Notes: generated by a model not told the origin, from the sequence alone. Counted from the stretch's first letter, positions 1 through 9,608 are shown. The stretch is 64,000 nt of DNA from Akkermansiaceae bacterium (GCA_905181965.1 CAJIZY010000009.1:62001-126000), one strand, 5' to 3'. A program made the numbers and translations.

Positions 1-214
1 TAGGAAGGATATCCTTTCCTGAATTCTCTGTCTTACGAACGCTACTTTTCTTGGGCTGATCTTCCTCAATTCCCAAATCGAGGGCAGCCTTTTTCTTATC
101 GTCCACGGTCTGAACCTTCGCGGCCTCCTGACGCTGCCGTTCGCGACGCGATGGCTTGGGCTTTTCGCTCAAGAGGTCGAGAACCTCCTCCTTTTTTTCT
201 TTGTCGTCGGCCAT
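1..214 (-). CDS. infB: Probable translation initiation factor IF-2, N-terminal 71 residues (partial)
   Basis: An open minus-strand frame starts at the ATG at 212-214 and runs off the window edge without a stop. The visible 71 residues are rich in Lys and Glu (start MADDKEKKEEVLDLLSEK), with no recognisable fold, signal peptide or membrane segment. IF-2 proteins have long, charged, poorly conserved N-terminal regions before their GTPase domain, and infB lies directly downstream of nusA in very many bacteria. The gene begins 64 bases after the nusA stop on the same strand. The name therefore rests on gene order and composition, not on a domain I can see. A different lysine-rich protein is possible. 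The rest of the gene would have to show the IF-2 G-domain. Confidence 0.55.
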   Translation of the reverse strand, partial: MADDKEKKEEVLDLLSEKPKPSRRERQRQEAAKVQTVDDKKKAALDLGIEEDQPKKSSVRKTENSGKDILP

Positions 215-278
215 TCTAATGCGGGTCTTTCGGTGGGTCGGGTATGATGATTTATCAGACGTGGAAAATCTTCTTTCT

Positions 279-1622
279 TTATCCTTCGGGGGCTTCTTCG
301 GCAGGAACTTCGGCCTCTACCGTTTTCTCAACGGGGGCTTCAGAAACCTCGGAGGCTTCTGGTCCGACCTCTTCTCCTTTGGCCGCGTTCAAAATTCTTG
401 TCGCCTCTTCTAGGTCAACCTCAATTGCACTCGCAATATATGAAGCAGGCATTTGGGCCACCATATCAACCGTAACACCACCAGCCCGGAAGAGCCTTCC
501 AGCAGTCACATCATCGATTTTAAGATCTTCAGCAAGGTGGGTCGCAGCATCATCGACACGAGCTTCAAACTGTTCGTGCTGGCTCTCGTCCTTGCGGACT
601 TGGACATCCCAGCCAGTGAGCTTAGAGGTCAAGCGAGCGTTTTGACCACGGCGACCGATCGCCTTCGAAAGGTCTTCCTCGTCAACTGTAACATTCACAA
701 CACGGTTTTCATTATCGAGGCTGAGACTGCGAACAATGGCTGGCTTGAGAGCTTCAGTGACAAATTCGGTGACGTCCTCGTTCCAGCGAATAATATCGAC
801 ACGCTCGTTGTTTAGCTCACGCACGATGTTTTTGACGCGCGCTCCACGAAGACCAACGCAAGCACCAACGGGATCTACTTTGTCATCGTGAGTATAAACC
901 GCAACCTTGGTCCGATATCCGGCTTCCCTGGCAACAGCACGAAGCTCAATGGTACGATCAGAAATTTCTGCAACTTCTGATTCAAAGAGTCGGCGAACAA
1001 AATTGGGGTGACTACGGGAAAGAATAATTTCCGGCCCACGTCCTTCGTTATCAACGGAAACAACGTAGCAGCGAATCCGATCTCCAACCGAGTAATCCTC
1101 CGTGCCAACCCGCTCCTTTGAAGGCATCCGAGCCTCAAACTTTCCGAGATCAACCATGACATCACTCTTTTCAAAACGGCGAACAGAGCCACTCACAATG
1201 TCGCCAGCCCGGTCCTTGAATTCGTCATAAATCTTCTCCTTCTCAGCCTGACGCAGACGCTGCATCATAGTCTGCTTAGCAGTCTGCACCGCAATTCTCC
1301 CGAAGTTTTTGGGAGTAACATCGAAATCAAGACGCGAACCAATCTCAGAGCTATCCTCTTTCTTTTTGGCAATGCCAACCGGCACTTCGTTAAACTTATC
1401 AATGTAGTCATCATCTGCGACGACCTCTAGGCTGGCAAAGATACGAGTATCACCTTTCTTCTCATTAATTTCGGCACGGAGAGACTCGATAGCGTCGGCG
1501 CCAGGAACCATTTTGCGATAGGCTGAGCAAAAAGCATACTCGAGGGCCTCGACGACGCGTTCGCGTTCGATAGCCTTTTCTTTTTCATAAAACTCGATGA
1601 GGGCAACAATGTCGGTGGTCAT
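279..1622 (-). CDS. nusA: Transcription termination/antitermination factor NusA
   Basis: NusA binds RNA polymerase and modulates pausing, intrinsic termination and antitermination. The protein shows the family order: an N-terminal polymerase-binding domain (about residues 1-125), an S1 RNA-binding domain (about 138-205), two KH domains with the GLRGARVKNI and AIGRRGQNARL segments (about 255-335), then a helix-hairpin-helix-like region (about 368-415). The last 25 residues or so are a Glu/Pro/Val-rich acidic tail. The frame is open 17 codons further upstream, to 1673, but the ATG at 1620-1622 is preferred. It gives the usual NusA start (MTTDIVALIEFYEKEKAIERE), and the extra codons overlap a terminator-like hairpin at 1648-1676. 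A probable infB follows 64 bases downstream. The usual upstream partner rimP is absent here. Residues quoted are counted from the chosen start. Confidence 0.95.
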   Translation of the reverse strand: MTTDIVALIEFYEKEKAIERERVVEALEYAFCSAYRKMVPGADAIESLRAEINEKKGDTRIFASLEVVADDDYIDKFNEVPVGIAKKKEDSSEIGSRLDFDVTPKNFGRIAVQTAKQTMMQRLRQAEKEKIYDEFKDRAGDIVSGSVRRFEKSDVMVDLGKFEARMPSKERVGTEDYSVGDRIRCYVVSVDNEGRGPEIILSRSHPNFVRRLFESEVAEISDRTIELRAVAREAGYRTKVAVYTHDDKVDPVGACVGLRGARVKNIVRELNNERVDIIRWNEDVTEFVTEALKPAIVRSLSLDNENRVVNVTVDEEDLSKAIGRRGQNARLTSKLTGWDVQVRKDESQHEQFEARVDDAATHLAEDLKIDDVTAGRLFRAGGVTVDMVAQMPASYIASAIEVDLEEATRILNAAKGEEVGPEASEVSEAPVEKTVEAEVPAEEAPEG

Positions 1623-1647
1623 TTCCAGATTCGTGGTTCCCTGAGAC

Positions 1648-1676
1648 CAAAAAGAGCGGGTTTGAAAACCCACTCC
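1648..1676 (-). terminator. Rho-independent terminator-like hairpin upstream of nusA
   Basis: Read on the minus strand, a 10-bp stem (GAGTGGGTTT pairing with AAACCCGCTC, one G-T wobble) with a 2-base loop is followed by TTTTTGG. It lies about 60 bases after the stop of the lipoprotein gene and 26 bases before the nusA start, so it could end the upstream transcript, attenuate nusA transcription, or do both. Confidence 0.7.
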
Positions 1677-1736
1677 AAACGATCGTCAGAAGTTGTTGGG
1701 AGACTCCCTAACGTGCCCCGCTAAAAAAAACAAGCC

Positions 1737-2375
1737 CTAATCAGCAAGAGAGCGCCATCGAAGTTTCCTCACTTTGGCCTCGGTTTGCCATGCCGCAATG
1801 CCCATCGGAGCGCAATATTCAATGACCCCTGCCCGGAGTCCTAATTTACGGCCTTCGGTCGCGACATCCACCACCTGCTTACCGTCAATAAAGGCTGAGA
1901 GTCTCCCCTTTTCCACAACCAGTCGGATAGCATACCACTGACCTTCTTTAAAATTACCATAAGTGGTTGTTTCGTTCTCCGAGGCATCCATCCCATCAAT
2001 CGAGGAAATCCCCACCGTTCCTCCACCCCAGCCCCCAACAATGAAAGTAAGACACTCATCCTTTGACGAAACCGGAAAAGTCAATCCACAGAAAAAATCC
2101 GAACCCACCTCCTTGAGGGCTTCCAACTCAAGTTCATAGGGCATCTCGGGGAGTTCTCCGCTAAATTGTGAACCAGTAAGTTCGACTCCGGCTTCGAGAT
2201 GGAGTTCCCCATCAGACCATTGCGCCGTTCCTTCTCCGCCAAATTGAATTTCATTCCAATCGACCCCTTTTGCCTCGACCCATGGAAGCTGCCCCATTTC
2301 CTCACTAGGCATAGATTCATGGCGATCACAACTCACGAAAAACATCCCCGCCAAGATATAAACTGCTATCTTCAT
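1737..2375 (-). CDS. Secreted lipoprotein with DUF1080-like (3-keto-disaccharide hydrolase-like) domain
   Basis: This 212-residue protein begins with a short hydrophobic signal ending in a lipobox (FVSC, Cys at about residue 16), so it should be a lipid-anchored exported protein. The mature part reads as a concanavalin/LamG-like beta sandwich of the DUF1080 type. It has a WNEIQFGGEGTAQW start, strands ending in the pattern 'GQWYAIRLVVEKGRLSAFIDGKQVVD', split here as GQWYAIRLVVEKGRL then SAFIDGKQVVD, and a closing strand with Arg/Trp residues. Such domains are abundant in Planctomycetes and Verrucomicrobia, next to sugar oxidoreductases and CxxCH proteins. Two CxxCH proteins lie divergently upstream. 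The substrate is unknown. The fold assignment is by eye, so another laminin-G-like binding domain is possible. Confidence 0.6.
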   Translation of the reverse strand: MKIAVYILAGMFFVSCDRHESMPSEEMGQLPWVEAKGVDWNEIQFGGEGTAQWSDGELHLEAGVELTGSQFSGELPEMPYELELEALKEVGSDFFCGLTFPVSSKDECLTFIVGGWGGGTVGISSIDGMDASENETTTYGNFKEGQWYAIRLVVEKGRLSAFIDGKQVVDVATEGRKLGLRAGVIEYCAPMGIAAWQTEAKVRKLRWRSLAD

Positions 2376-2611
2376 TTCATACTTTCGGTTCGAAATCCCC
2401 TGATCTTTCGGACAATCCCGTAATTGCCGACAGTTTCAACATACAAGTCCCCTTTGATTCCACTGTCATATCAACTTTACCGAGTGCACTGACCTCGAAA
2501 CCAACGAATTATCGCCTTCAATTTTGAGGACATCAATTCTAGAGGGTCTTACCAAGGCTCGCTTGAAATTTTCCAGATTCGTCCGGCGTAGACTAGGTGC
2601 CATTAAAGATT

Positions 2612-5600
2612 ATGCCACGCACACTTCTTCTTGCTCTCTTCGCCTTTCTGCCGCTCAACGCTCAACTCGTCCCTTCCAATCTCGACAAAAGAATCACGAT
2701 TCCCGAAGGCCTTACGCTTAATCGCTTTGCCGATAAAAATCAGGTCCAAAACGCCACAGCGATCTGCATCGATGCTCAAAACCGCGTCTACGTTGCCGAA
2801 ACCAATCGCTGGCGTGTTCAAGTCCAAGATATCCGTCACGGTGGCAGATTTTTGCGCGATCGCGTAAACGGGGACATTTCCAATATGACTCTCGATGACC
2901 GCACCGCTTTTCACAAAAAGTGGTCCGGGAAGCAAAACGACTTCCTAAAGTGGGAAGAATTCACAAAAGATTCAGAAGTTATTAAGCTACTTGAAGACAC
3001 CGATGGCGATGGCGTCTCTGACAAAACAACTATTTATCGTGGTGATTTCAACGCCCCCCTCGCTGGCCCCTCCGGTGGACTCATTGAAAAAGACGGCACC
3101 GTCTACTTCGCAATGATTCCTGGCGTTTACAGCCTCAAGGATACCAACAACGACGGAAAAGCAGAAGAGGTTAAAACGCTCGTCAATGGTTTTGGCGTCC
3201 GCGTCAGCTTCTCCGGCCATGATCTGAACGGCTTCGCCTGGGGGCCCGACGGCAAACTCTACTGGTCGATTGGCGACCGTGGTTATCATGTCGAGCAGGA
3301 TGGCAAGACCTTTGCCCGTCCAGACTCCGGCGGCGTTTTCAGAGCAAACCCCGACGGCTCTGAATTTGAAGAGTTCTACATCAATCTTCGTAATCCAAAA
3401 GAGATTGTCTTTGATGAATTCGGCAACCTCTTCACCGTCGATAACGACTACGACCAAGGCGACCGCGAGCGTATTGTCTACCTTGTCGAGCACGGCGATA
3501 CCGGCTGGCGTATGGGCCATCAGACTCTCGTCTCCTTCGGCGGCGTCGCCTGGGATCACCTCGGCTCCAAGCCCTCCAGGAAAGAAGACCAGATCGATGC
3601 CTGGATGAACGAAGGATTGTGGAATACCCGCCACGACAGCCAACCAGCTTTCATCAATCCTCCCATCGCTTACTCCGTGAATGGACCCTGCGGCTTCGCC
3701 TACAATCCCGGCGTAACCTCTCTGCCAAGTAGGTTCGACAACAACTTCTTCGTCGTCGGCTACGTCGCCGGCCCCGGTCGCTGCCTCATTGAACGCTTCA
3801 CCCTGAATCCCGACGGAGCCAACTTTAAACTCGGTGAACAGACAAACTTTCTTAAGGGAATCGCCCTTACCGACCTAGACTGGGGATATGATGGCAAGCT
3901 CTATATTGCCGACTACGGCGGTGGCTGGACCAAATCTGGAAAAGGCAACGTATACACCCTCGCAGACGACTCCAAGCTCAAGTCAAAAGGGATTACAGAA
4001 ATCAAAGATCTTTTTGCAAACGGCATCCCCTCCCTTAAGTCAGACAGACTCTTCGAGCTTCTGGCCCATCCTGACCAGCGGGTTCGCCAGCGCGCTCAAT
4101 TCGCTCTCGCAGATCAAGACCTCGATTCGCTTCCTCTATTTGAGAAAGCAATCGAGCCAAACCAACCACTCATGCGCAGAATCCACGGTATTTGGGGAAT
4201 CGGTCAGCTTGGCCAGAAAAACCCTTCTGCACTGAACTCCCTTGCTGGCTTAATTGGCGACAAAGAAATGGAAGTCAGGGCTAACCTTGCACGCACTCTT
4301 GGTAATCACGGCAAGCACCTCGCCCCATTCCGAAAGGCTCTGATCGCAATGCTCGAGGATTCCTCACCACGTGTCGTATCACTCGCGGCCATTGCCCTCT
4401 CCAATCATGGTCATAAGGACGCAATCGAGCCAGCGATTAAAATGTTGGAGAATAACGACGATGATGACGTTGTTGTCCGCCACGCTGGAATCATGGTTCT
4501 TACTAAATGTGGCGAGTTTACACCCGATTGGAAACACTACGACCATCGCTCGACAGCAGTCCGCCGCGCCATCGTTATTGCCCTTCGTCGCCATAAATCT
4601 CATCTTCTCGAAACCTACTTCGCCGACCGCGATCAATCAGTCCGTCAGGAAGCGATTCGCGCTGCTTACGAAATGGATGTTCGTGAAACCTATCGATCAC
4701 TCTCAAACCAAGCGCACAGCATTGCCTCAAGAGTCTCTCCTGATATCAAATGGCATCCTCTGACAGCCCGAAGAGCAATTTTTGCAGCTTGGGTTTTAGG
4801 CCAAGAAAAGGACGCCGAAGTAATCGCAAAAATCGCAGCCGACCCAAAAGTTGATTTCCGGACTCGAAAAGACGCGCTAATCGCTCTCCTCGAATGGAAC
4901 AACCCACCCGTCCCAGATCCTGTCACTGGATTCGCCCGGACTCTTCCTAAGAATCGGATCAAAATAAATTCTAGTATCATTAAGGACCTTGAGGGTCTCC
5001 TTGATGGCGTTGACAAAAGCTCGATCGAGCTTATTCCCCGCGCCCTCATTCTCTCCGAACAGGATCAGATCCCTCTCGGTGAACTTCGACTCACCCGATA
5101 CCTAAAGAATGCAAAATACCCCGAGGAGGCCCGTGTTAAATCTATGAAGCTTCTCGCGCCGCTCAAAGAATCGAGTTCCGTTTGGCCGTTCACACTTCAG
5201 GAACTTTTCGCAGACAAGAGCGACAAAGTCCGAAGCATGGCGAGAGAACTTCTCTTCAAGAACGATCCCGATCGCGCTACCGCTCAACTTGGAAACCTTC
5301 TTACGAGCAAGGACGCAACCTTGAAAGAAAAGCAACTCACTCTGCAAACTTTGACCAAGCTCAAAACACCCAAAGCCAAAGAGATAATAAAGGTTGCTCT
5401 CGATCAACTAGCTGCCGGCAAATCCGAATCAGGACTCGCACTGGACATCGTCACCGCTGCCGAAACAGTGGCTCTTTCACTCGACAAATTCCGTGCTTCC
5501 CTCGCCAAGGACGACCCAAATGCCGAGTGGAATCTCCTCTGTCGCGATGGCGGAGACATCAGCTTGGGAAAAAAAGTCTTTTACGAACACGGAGCAGCTC

Positions 5601-5992
5601 AATGTCAACGCTGCCATACCATGCACGGAGTTGGCGGGGACGTTGGCCCTGAGCTGGGAGCCATCGGTAAAAAACACGATTCCACCTACCTGCTACGTTC
5701 ACTCATCAATCCTGGAGCCGAAGTTGCTGTCGGATACGGCCTTGGCACGCTCACCCTGAAAGATGGCACCGAGATCAGCGGCAACTTCATGCCGGATGAC
5801 AAAGATGGTAATGCCATGATTAAATTTGCCGAGACGACAAAGATCATCAAAAAATCAGATATTGCCAAAAAGAGCAAACCAGTCTCCGCAATGCCCCCAA
5901 TGAATGGCCTGCTTAGCAAACAAGAAGCTCGCGATCTGGTGGCCTTCCTCGTTTCCTGCAAGAAGGACAAGACGGATGAGGGACATAAATAA
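2612..5992 (+). CDS. PVC-type heme-binding CxxCH protein (propeller, HEAT repeats, cytochrome c domain)
   Basis: A large secreted protein of the architecture known from Pirellula and Verrucomicrobium (TIGR02604-type N-terminus, TIGR02603-type C-terminus). A signal peptide (MPRTLLLALFAFLPLNA) precedes a beta-propeller of soluble sugar-dehydrogenase type (about residues 20-460), with repeated GP(D)G(K)LYW and Asp/Asn/Gly loops such as DTDGDGVSDKT. Next come alpha-helical HEAT repeats (about 470-960) and a cytochrome c domain whose heme site is CQRCH at 998-1002. The tail repeats the 'G.IGPEL...L...I.NP' pattern of the family. The frame opens at a GTG at 2597, but the ATG at 2612 gives a cleaner signal peptide. 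The protein is presumed to be a periplasmic oxidoreductase or electron-transfer protein acting on sugars. The substrate is not known. A second member follows at 6102. Confidence 0.88.
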   Translation: MPRTLLLALFAFLPLNAQLVPSNLDKRITIPEGLTLNRFADKNQVQNATAICIDAQNRVYVAETNRWRVQVQDIRHGGRFLRDRVNGDISNMTLDDRTAFHKKWSGKQNDFLKWEEFTKDSEVIKLLEDTDGDGVSDKTTIYRGDFNAPLAGPSGGLIEKDGTVYFAMIPGVYSLKDTNNDGKAEEVKTLVNGFGVRVSFSGHDLNGFAWGPDGKLYWSIGDRGYHVEQDGKTFARPDSGGVFRANPDGSEFEEFYINLRNPKEIVFDEFGNLFTVDNDYDQGDRERIVYLVEHGDTGWRMGHQTLVSFGGVAWDHLGSKPSRKEDQIDAWMNEGLWNTRHDSQPAFINPPIAYSVNGPCGFAYNPGVTSLPSRFDNNFFVVGYVAGPGRCLIERFTLNPDGANFKLGEQTNFLKGIALTDLDWGYDGKLYIADYGGGWTKSGKGNVYTLADDSKLKSKGITEIKDLFANGIPSLKSDRLFELLAHPDQRVRQRAQFALADQDLDSLPLFEKAIEPNQPLMRRIHGIWGIGQLGQKNPSALNSLAGLIGDKEMEVRANLARTLGNHGKHLAPFRKALIAMLEDSSPRVVSLAAIALSNHGHKDAIEPAIKMLENNDDDDVVVRHAGIMVLTKCGEFTPDWKHYDHRSTAVRRAIVIALRRHKSHLLETYFADRDQSVRQEAIRAAYEMDVRETYRSLSNQAHSIASRVSPDIKWHPLTARRAIFAAWVLGQEKDAEVIAKIAADPKVDFRTRKDALIALLEWNNPPVPDPVTGFARTLPKNRIKINSSIIKDLEGLLDGVDKSSIELIPRALILSEQDQIPLGELRLTRYLKNAKYPEEARVKSMKLLAPLKESSSVWPFTLQELFADKSDKVRSMARELLFKNDPDRATAQLGNLLTSKDATLKEKQLTLQTLTKLKTPKAKEIIKVALDQLAAGKSESGLALDIVTAAETVALSLDKFRASLAKDDPNAEWNLLCRDGGDISLGKKVFYEHGAAQCQRCHTMHGVGGDVGPELGAIGKKHDSTYLLRSLINPGAEVAVGYGLGTLTLKDGTEISGNFMPDDKDGNAMIKFAETTKIIKKSDIAKKSKPVSAMPPMNGLLSKQEARDLVAFLVSCKKDKTDEGHK

Positions 5993-6101
5993 AAAACGAG
6001 ACGAAGAAGCCATTCCTCCATTTGGATTGCTTCAACACAGGAAACACTTCTTCAAGATCTAGTTTTTGAAATGGCGTTATGAATGATGCCTGAATAACAT
6101 C

Positions 6102-8609
6102 GTGCTTCCCGTGAACAAAATCCTTAAATGCACCATCATTATTGGAGCCACCTTCATGGCTCAAGTTACTCTAGCCGAAGATTTCGTCTCCGAAGCCACC
6201 TCCCCACAACGCCTAGTCGTAAAAGAAGGATTTAAAGTTGAGCGGCTCTACTCAGTTCCTAAAAAGGATTTCGGTTCCTGGGTCGTCCTTTGTGAAGATG
6301 ACAAAGGTCGTCTTATCGTGGGTGATCAATACGGATCGCTTTACCGCTTTGATCGCCCTGCCCAAGGGCAAACTCTCACCGACGAGAACCTAGAAAAGAT
6401 TGATCTCGATATCGGACATGCCTGGGGACTTTGCTATGCCTTTGACTCCCTTTACGTGGTAGTAAACGACAAGAAATACGAAGGGCGCGGTCTTTACCGA
6501 GTGCAGGACACCAACAACGACGACAAGTTCGACAAAGTCACCTTACTCAAAAAATTTCAAGAAGTGGGCGGAGAACACGGCCCACACGCAGTCGTCCTTT
6601 CGCCAGACGGTAAATCGCTTTACGTGGCCTGTGGAAACCAAACCGCTCTTCCCGATTATCAAAGCTCCCGCGTGACTGAATGCTGGAGCGAAGACACACT
6701 CCAGCCGCGGGTCTACGGTCGCGGGTTCATGAAAGGGGTTGAAGCTCCCCGCGGATGGATTTGCAAGACGGATCCTGAAGGGGAAAATTGGGAGGTTGTC
6801 TCGACTGGGTTTCGAAACCAATACGATATCGACTTCAACCTCGAAGGAGAGATGTTCACCTACGATGCGGATATGGAGTGGGATATCAACACGCCTTGGT
6901 ATCGCCCCACACGCATCAACCACGTCATTAGCGGGGCCGAATTCGGCTGGCGAAATGGTTCGGCAAAGTGGCCTGAATATTACAGCGATAGCTTTGGTGC
7001 TGTCGTGAACGTCGGCCCCGGATCGCCCACTGGGGTAACCTTTGGAACCGGAGCAAAATTCCCGGCCAAATATCAGAAGGCTTTCTTCGCCTGCGACTGG
7101 TCTTATGGAAAACTCTACGCAGTTCACCTCAAGCCAAACGGCTCCAGCTACACCGGAGAAGTTGAGGAATTCATCGCCGGCCAACCCTTTCCCCTCACCG
7201 ATCTTTGTATCAGCAAAAGAGACGGTGCAATGTACATCGCCGTTGGAGGCCGCAAGGTTCAGTCGGGAATCTACCGAGTTACCTACACAGGCACCGAAAG
7301 CACCGCGCCGGCCAAACCACGCATCAAAGGAGCCAAGGAGCGCGCTGAGCGTCACGCCATCGCAAAACACCACCTCAAGAGCGACGCCTCCGTTATTGAT
7401 AAATTTTGGAACCACCTTGGCAGCGCCGATCGTGCCCTCCGCTTCACCGCTCGCACCGCCATCGAAAAAGTTCCTGTTGAGAACTGGGCAGGAAAGGTTC
7501 TCAAGGAAAAAAATAATTTCGCTCAACTTGGAGGACTTATTTCCCTCGCCCGTCTTGGGGGAAAAGAGCATCAGGCTCCTGTAATCAAAGCTCTTCTCGC
7601 TTTGGATTATGCCAAACTCCAGCCACAGGAACGCTACGATTTCCTCCGTGCATATGGACTTGCTTTTCTTCGCCTCGGAGCACCAGACGCCAAACAAAAA
7701 GCAGCCGTAATCGCACAACTCGATTCCCACTACCCTAGCGATTTGGCATTCGAAAACATCGAGCTCTCAAATGTGCTAGGCTACCTTCAGACTCCCGATA
7801 TGATCACTCGCTCGGTTGAGTTGATTACCAACGCACCAACCCAAGAAGAGCAAATTGCCATCGCAAAAAACATTCGTTTTGTGAAACAAGGATGGACGAA
7901 CGATTCCGAGAAAAAACTTTTCATCTGGTTCAGTCGCGCAGCCAGCTACAAGGGTGGTGCAAGTTTCATCAACTTCATCAACGAGATCAAAAAAGACCAC
8001 CTCGCCCGCCTTTCTGCAAAGCGTAAGAAGGCGCTCGCGTCTATCATCGATGCCAAGCCCGTGACAAAAAACCCGCTCAGTAGCAATCGCCAGCTTAAGT
8101 TCGTAAAGAACTGGCAGATGAGGGACCTTACCCCCCTTCTTGGCTCCGGACTCGAGGGCAACCGTAACTTCAAAAACGGACGCGAAATGTTCGCGACCGC
8201 AACCTGCTACGCGTGTCACCGCTTCAACCAAGAAGGCGGAGGGATCGGCCCCGACTTAACCAGCGCGGGTGGAAAGTTCAGCCCCCACGACCTACTTGAA
8301 TCTATTATCGACCCAAGTAAGGAGATTAGTGATCAATACGGGTCGATCACCTTTACCCTAAAAAGTGGAAAGCAAATCATCGGCCGTATCGCAAACCTCA
8401 GCGGGGACACTTACAGGGTCATCACCGATCTCATGGCTCCCGGCGCTATGACTATTATCAAGACTAGCGATATTAAATCGTCGGAGCCTACCAAGTTCTC
8501 GATGATGCCTCCGGGTCTTCTTAACCTGCTGGAAGATGACGACATTCTTGATCTACTCGCTTACATCTTATCCAGAGGAAATAAGAACGATCCTCTTTTC
8601 CTGAAATAG
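6102..8609 (+). CDS. Second PVC-type heme-binding CxxCH protein
   Basis: An 835-residue secreted protein related in layout to the gene just upstream. It has a signal peptide (about residues 1-25, ending TLAED), a propeller domain with family motifs such as GEHGPHAVVLSPDGKSLYV and FRNQYDIDFNLEGEMFTYDA (about 30-400), a shorter helical repeat region (about 410-660), and a cytochrome c domain with the heme motif CYACH at 702-706. The domain ends with the conserved 'GPDL...S..GKFSPHDLLESIIDPSKEISDQY' pattern, quoted here in outline only. The start is a GTG at 6102. Another GTG at 6111 would shorten the signal by three residues. The gap to the preceding gene is 109 bases, with no terminator seen, so co-transcription is plausible. 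The electron acceptor and substrate are unknown. Confidence 0.88.
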   Translation: MLPVNKILKCTIIIGATFMAQVTLAEDFVSEATSPQRLVVKEGFKVERLYSVPKKDFGSWVVLCEDDKGRLIVGDQYGSLYRFDRPAQGQTLTDENLEKIDLDIGHAWGLCYAFDSLYVVVNDKKYEGRGLYRVQDTNNDDKFDKVTLLKKFQEVGGEHGPHAVVLSPDGKSLYVACGNQTALPDYQSSRVTECWSEDTLQPRVYGRGFMKGVEAPRGWICKTDPEGENWEVVSTGFRNQYDIDFNLEGEMFTYDADMEWDINTPWYRPTRINHVISGAEFGWRNGSAKWPEYYSDSFGAVVNVGPGSPTGVTFGTGAKFPAKYQKAFFACDWSYGKLYAVHLKPNGSSYTGEVEEFIAGQPFPLTDLCISKRDGAMYIAVGGRKVQSGIYRVTYTGTESTAPAKPRIKGAKERAERHAIAKHHLKSDASVIDKFWNHLGSADRALRFTARTAIEKVPVENWAGKVLKEKNNFAQLGGLISLARLGGKEHQAPVIKALLALDYAKLQPQERYDFLRAYGLAFLRLGAPDAKQKAAVIAQLDSHYPSDLAFENIELSNVLGYLQTPDMITRSVELITNAPTQEEQIAIAKNIRFVKQGWTNDSEKKLFIWFSRAASYKGGASFINFINEIKKDHLARLSAKRKKALASIIDAKPVTKNPLSSNRQLKFVKNWQMRDLTPLLGSGLEGNRNFKNGREMFATATCYACHRFNQEGGGIGPDLTSAGGKFSPHDLLESIIDPSKEISDQYGSITFTLKSGKQIIGRIANLSGDTYRVITDLMAPGAMTIIKTSDIKSSEPTKFSMMPPGLLNLLEDDDILDLLAYILSRGNKNDPLFLK

Positions 8610-8679
8610 GGATTCAGATGTTCGAGGACCCGCTTATTTTGAGCTTGTTGGATCAGACCGAAGAGGGCAACGTAACATC

Positions 8680-9447
8680 ATGAAAATTAGGGATTTGCTT
8701 CTCATTATATGCTTTCCCCTCACTGCGGTTTTTGGAGAGATGCGGACCTACGTCAGCAAGGATGGCAAAAAAACCTTCCGCGGTGAGCTCATTGAGTATG
8801 AGTCCTCGACAAGAAAAGCGAAGATGCGCATCGCGCGCGGCAAGGTCCTCACCTTCCCAATCGAGATTCTTTCGAAGCAAGATCAAAAGTATGTAGAAGA
8901 GCAAGGCCCGATTGTTCAGGCCAAAAAAGCCCTTTCTATCGACACCAAGCATTACAGTAAAAGGACTGAAAAGAACAAGCCAGCGCAGGGGCAGTGGCAC
9001 TTTGAAAAATACGATCATAATTACATCGTCACAGTGGAGAATAACCGTGATGAGATGCTCAAAGATGTGACGGTCGAATATCTCTTTTTTGTAGAGCGAA
9101 ATCGCCGCCAGTATCAAAACAAGATTGAGAAGATCTCTGGCTCGGACACGATCGACCTCGTCCTCTCAAATGGGACTGAAACTATCACTACTAAGAGCGC
9201 CAATCTGGAATCTTGGAGTGATAATCCAGTAATGCCCTCAGGCGGCGGTGGTGGATGATGTTTCACCGAAGATCCCTACGGTCTGTGGGGAACATTCAAT
9301 CAGCGCCCGATCATGGTCAAAGGGGCTGAAAGTAAATATCGTGATAAGCTTCTTGGTCTGGTTGTTCACTTAAAGGTGAATGGTGAAATCATCAAAACCG
9401 GCGCAAGTAACGACAAAGTTCTAGCTTTGTCCGAAGAGACCGAGTGA
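8680..9447 (+). pseudogene. Small secreted SHD1-like protein interrupted by an in-frame TGA
   Basis: From the ATG at 8680 (GAGGG upstream as a fair ribosome site), a 192-residue product has a signal peptide ending AVFGE. It is followed by an SHD1-like segment of the kind common in planctomycetal and verrucomicrobial proteins (RTYVSKDGKKTFRGELIEYE ... PIEILSKQDQKYVEEQ) and a beta-rich region ending in five glycines. The frame then meets TGA at 9256-9258. The same frame continues for a further 62 sense codons (CFTEDPYGLWGTFNQRPIMV ... LALSEETE) to a second TGA at 9445-9447. The continuation looks like real protein, so codon 193 was probably a sense codon (TGG or GGA by one base change). Programmed read-through or selenocysteine are less likely alternatives. 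Whether the short form is functional is unknown. Confidence 0.6.
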
Positions 9448-9608
9448 TTCTTTTCAAACTGGTTTCAGTTCAAAAGGCCCGATCTTTGGATCCAAGCTCC
9501 TCTTGAGAAAATTCCCCCTGGGGGGCATCGATAAATAAATCGCCGGGCGCCCACCCAAATTAGCAGGGCGCCAATTGTGTAAGCCCGGGGATTGCGTCTG
9601 CCCTCTGG

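Noticed and set aside
2987-3643. A 218-codon minus-strand frame with hydrophobic residues
   Set aside because: It is antisense to the propeller domain of the first CxxCH protein and has no family-like words.
6543-7730. A 395-codon open frame on the minus strand
   Set aside because: It lies wholly antisense to the second CxxCH cytochrome gene, has no domain or signal pattern, and reflects codon bias of the real gene on the other strand.
9260-9300. Selenocysteine insertion element after the TGA
   Set aside because: The drawn hairpin has a 10-base loop and a large bulge, unlike compact bacterial SECIS elements, and no selenocysteine genes are seen. Kept only as a weak alternative.
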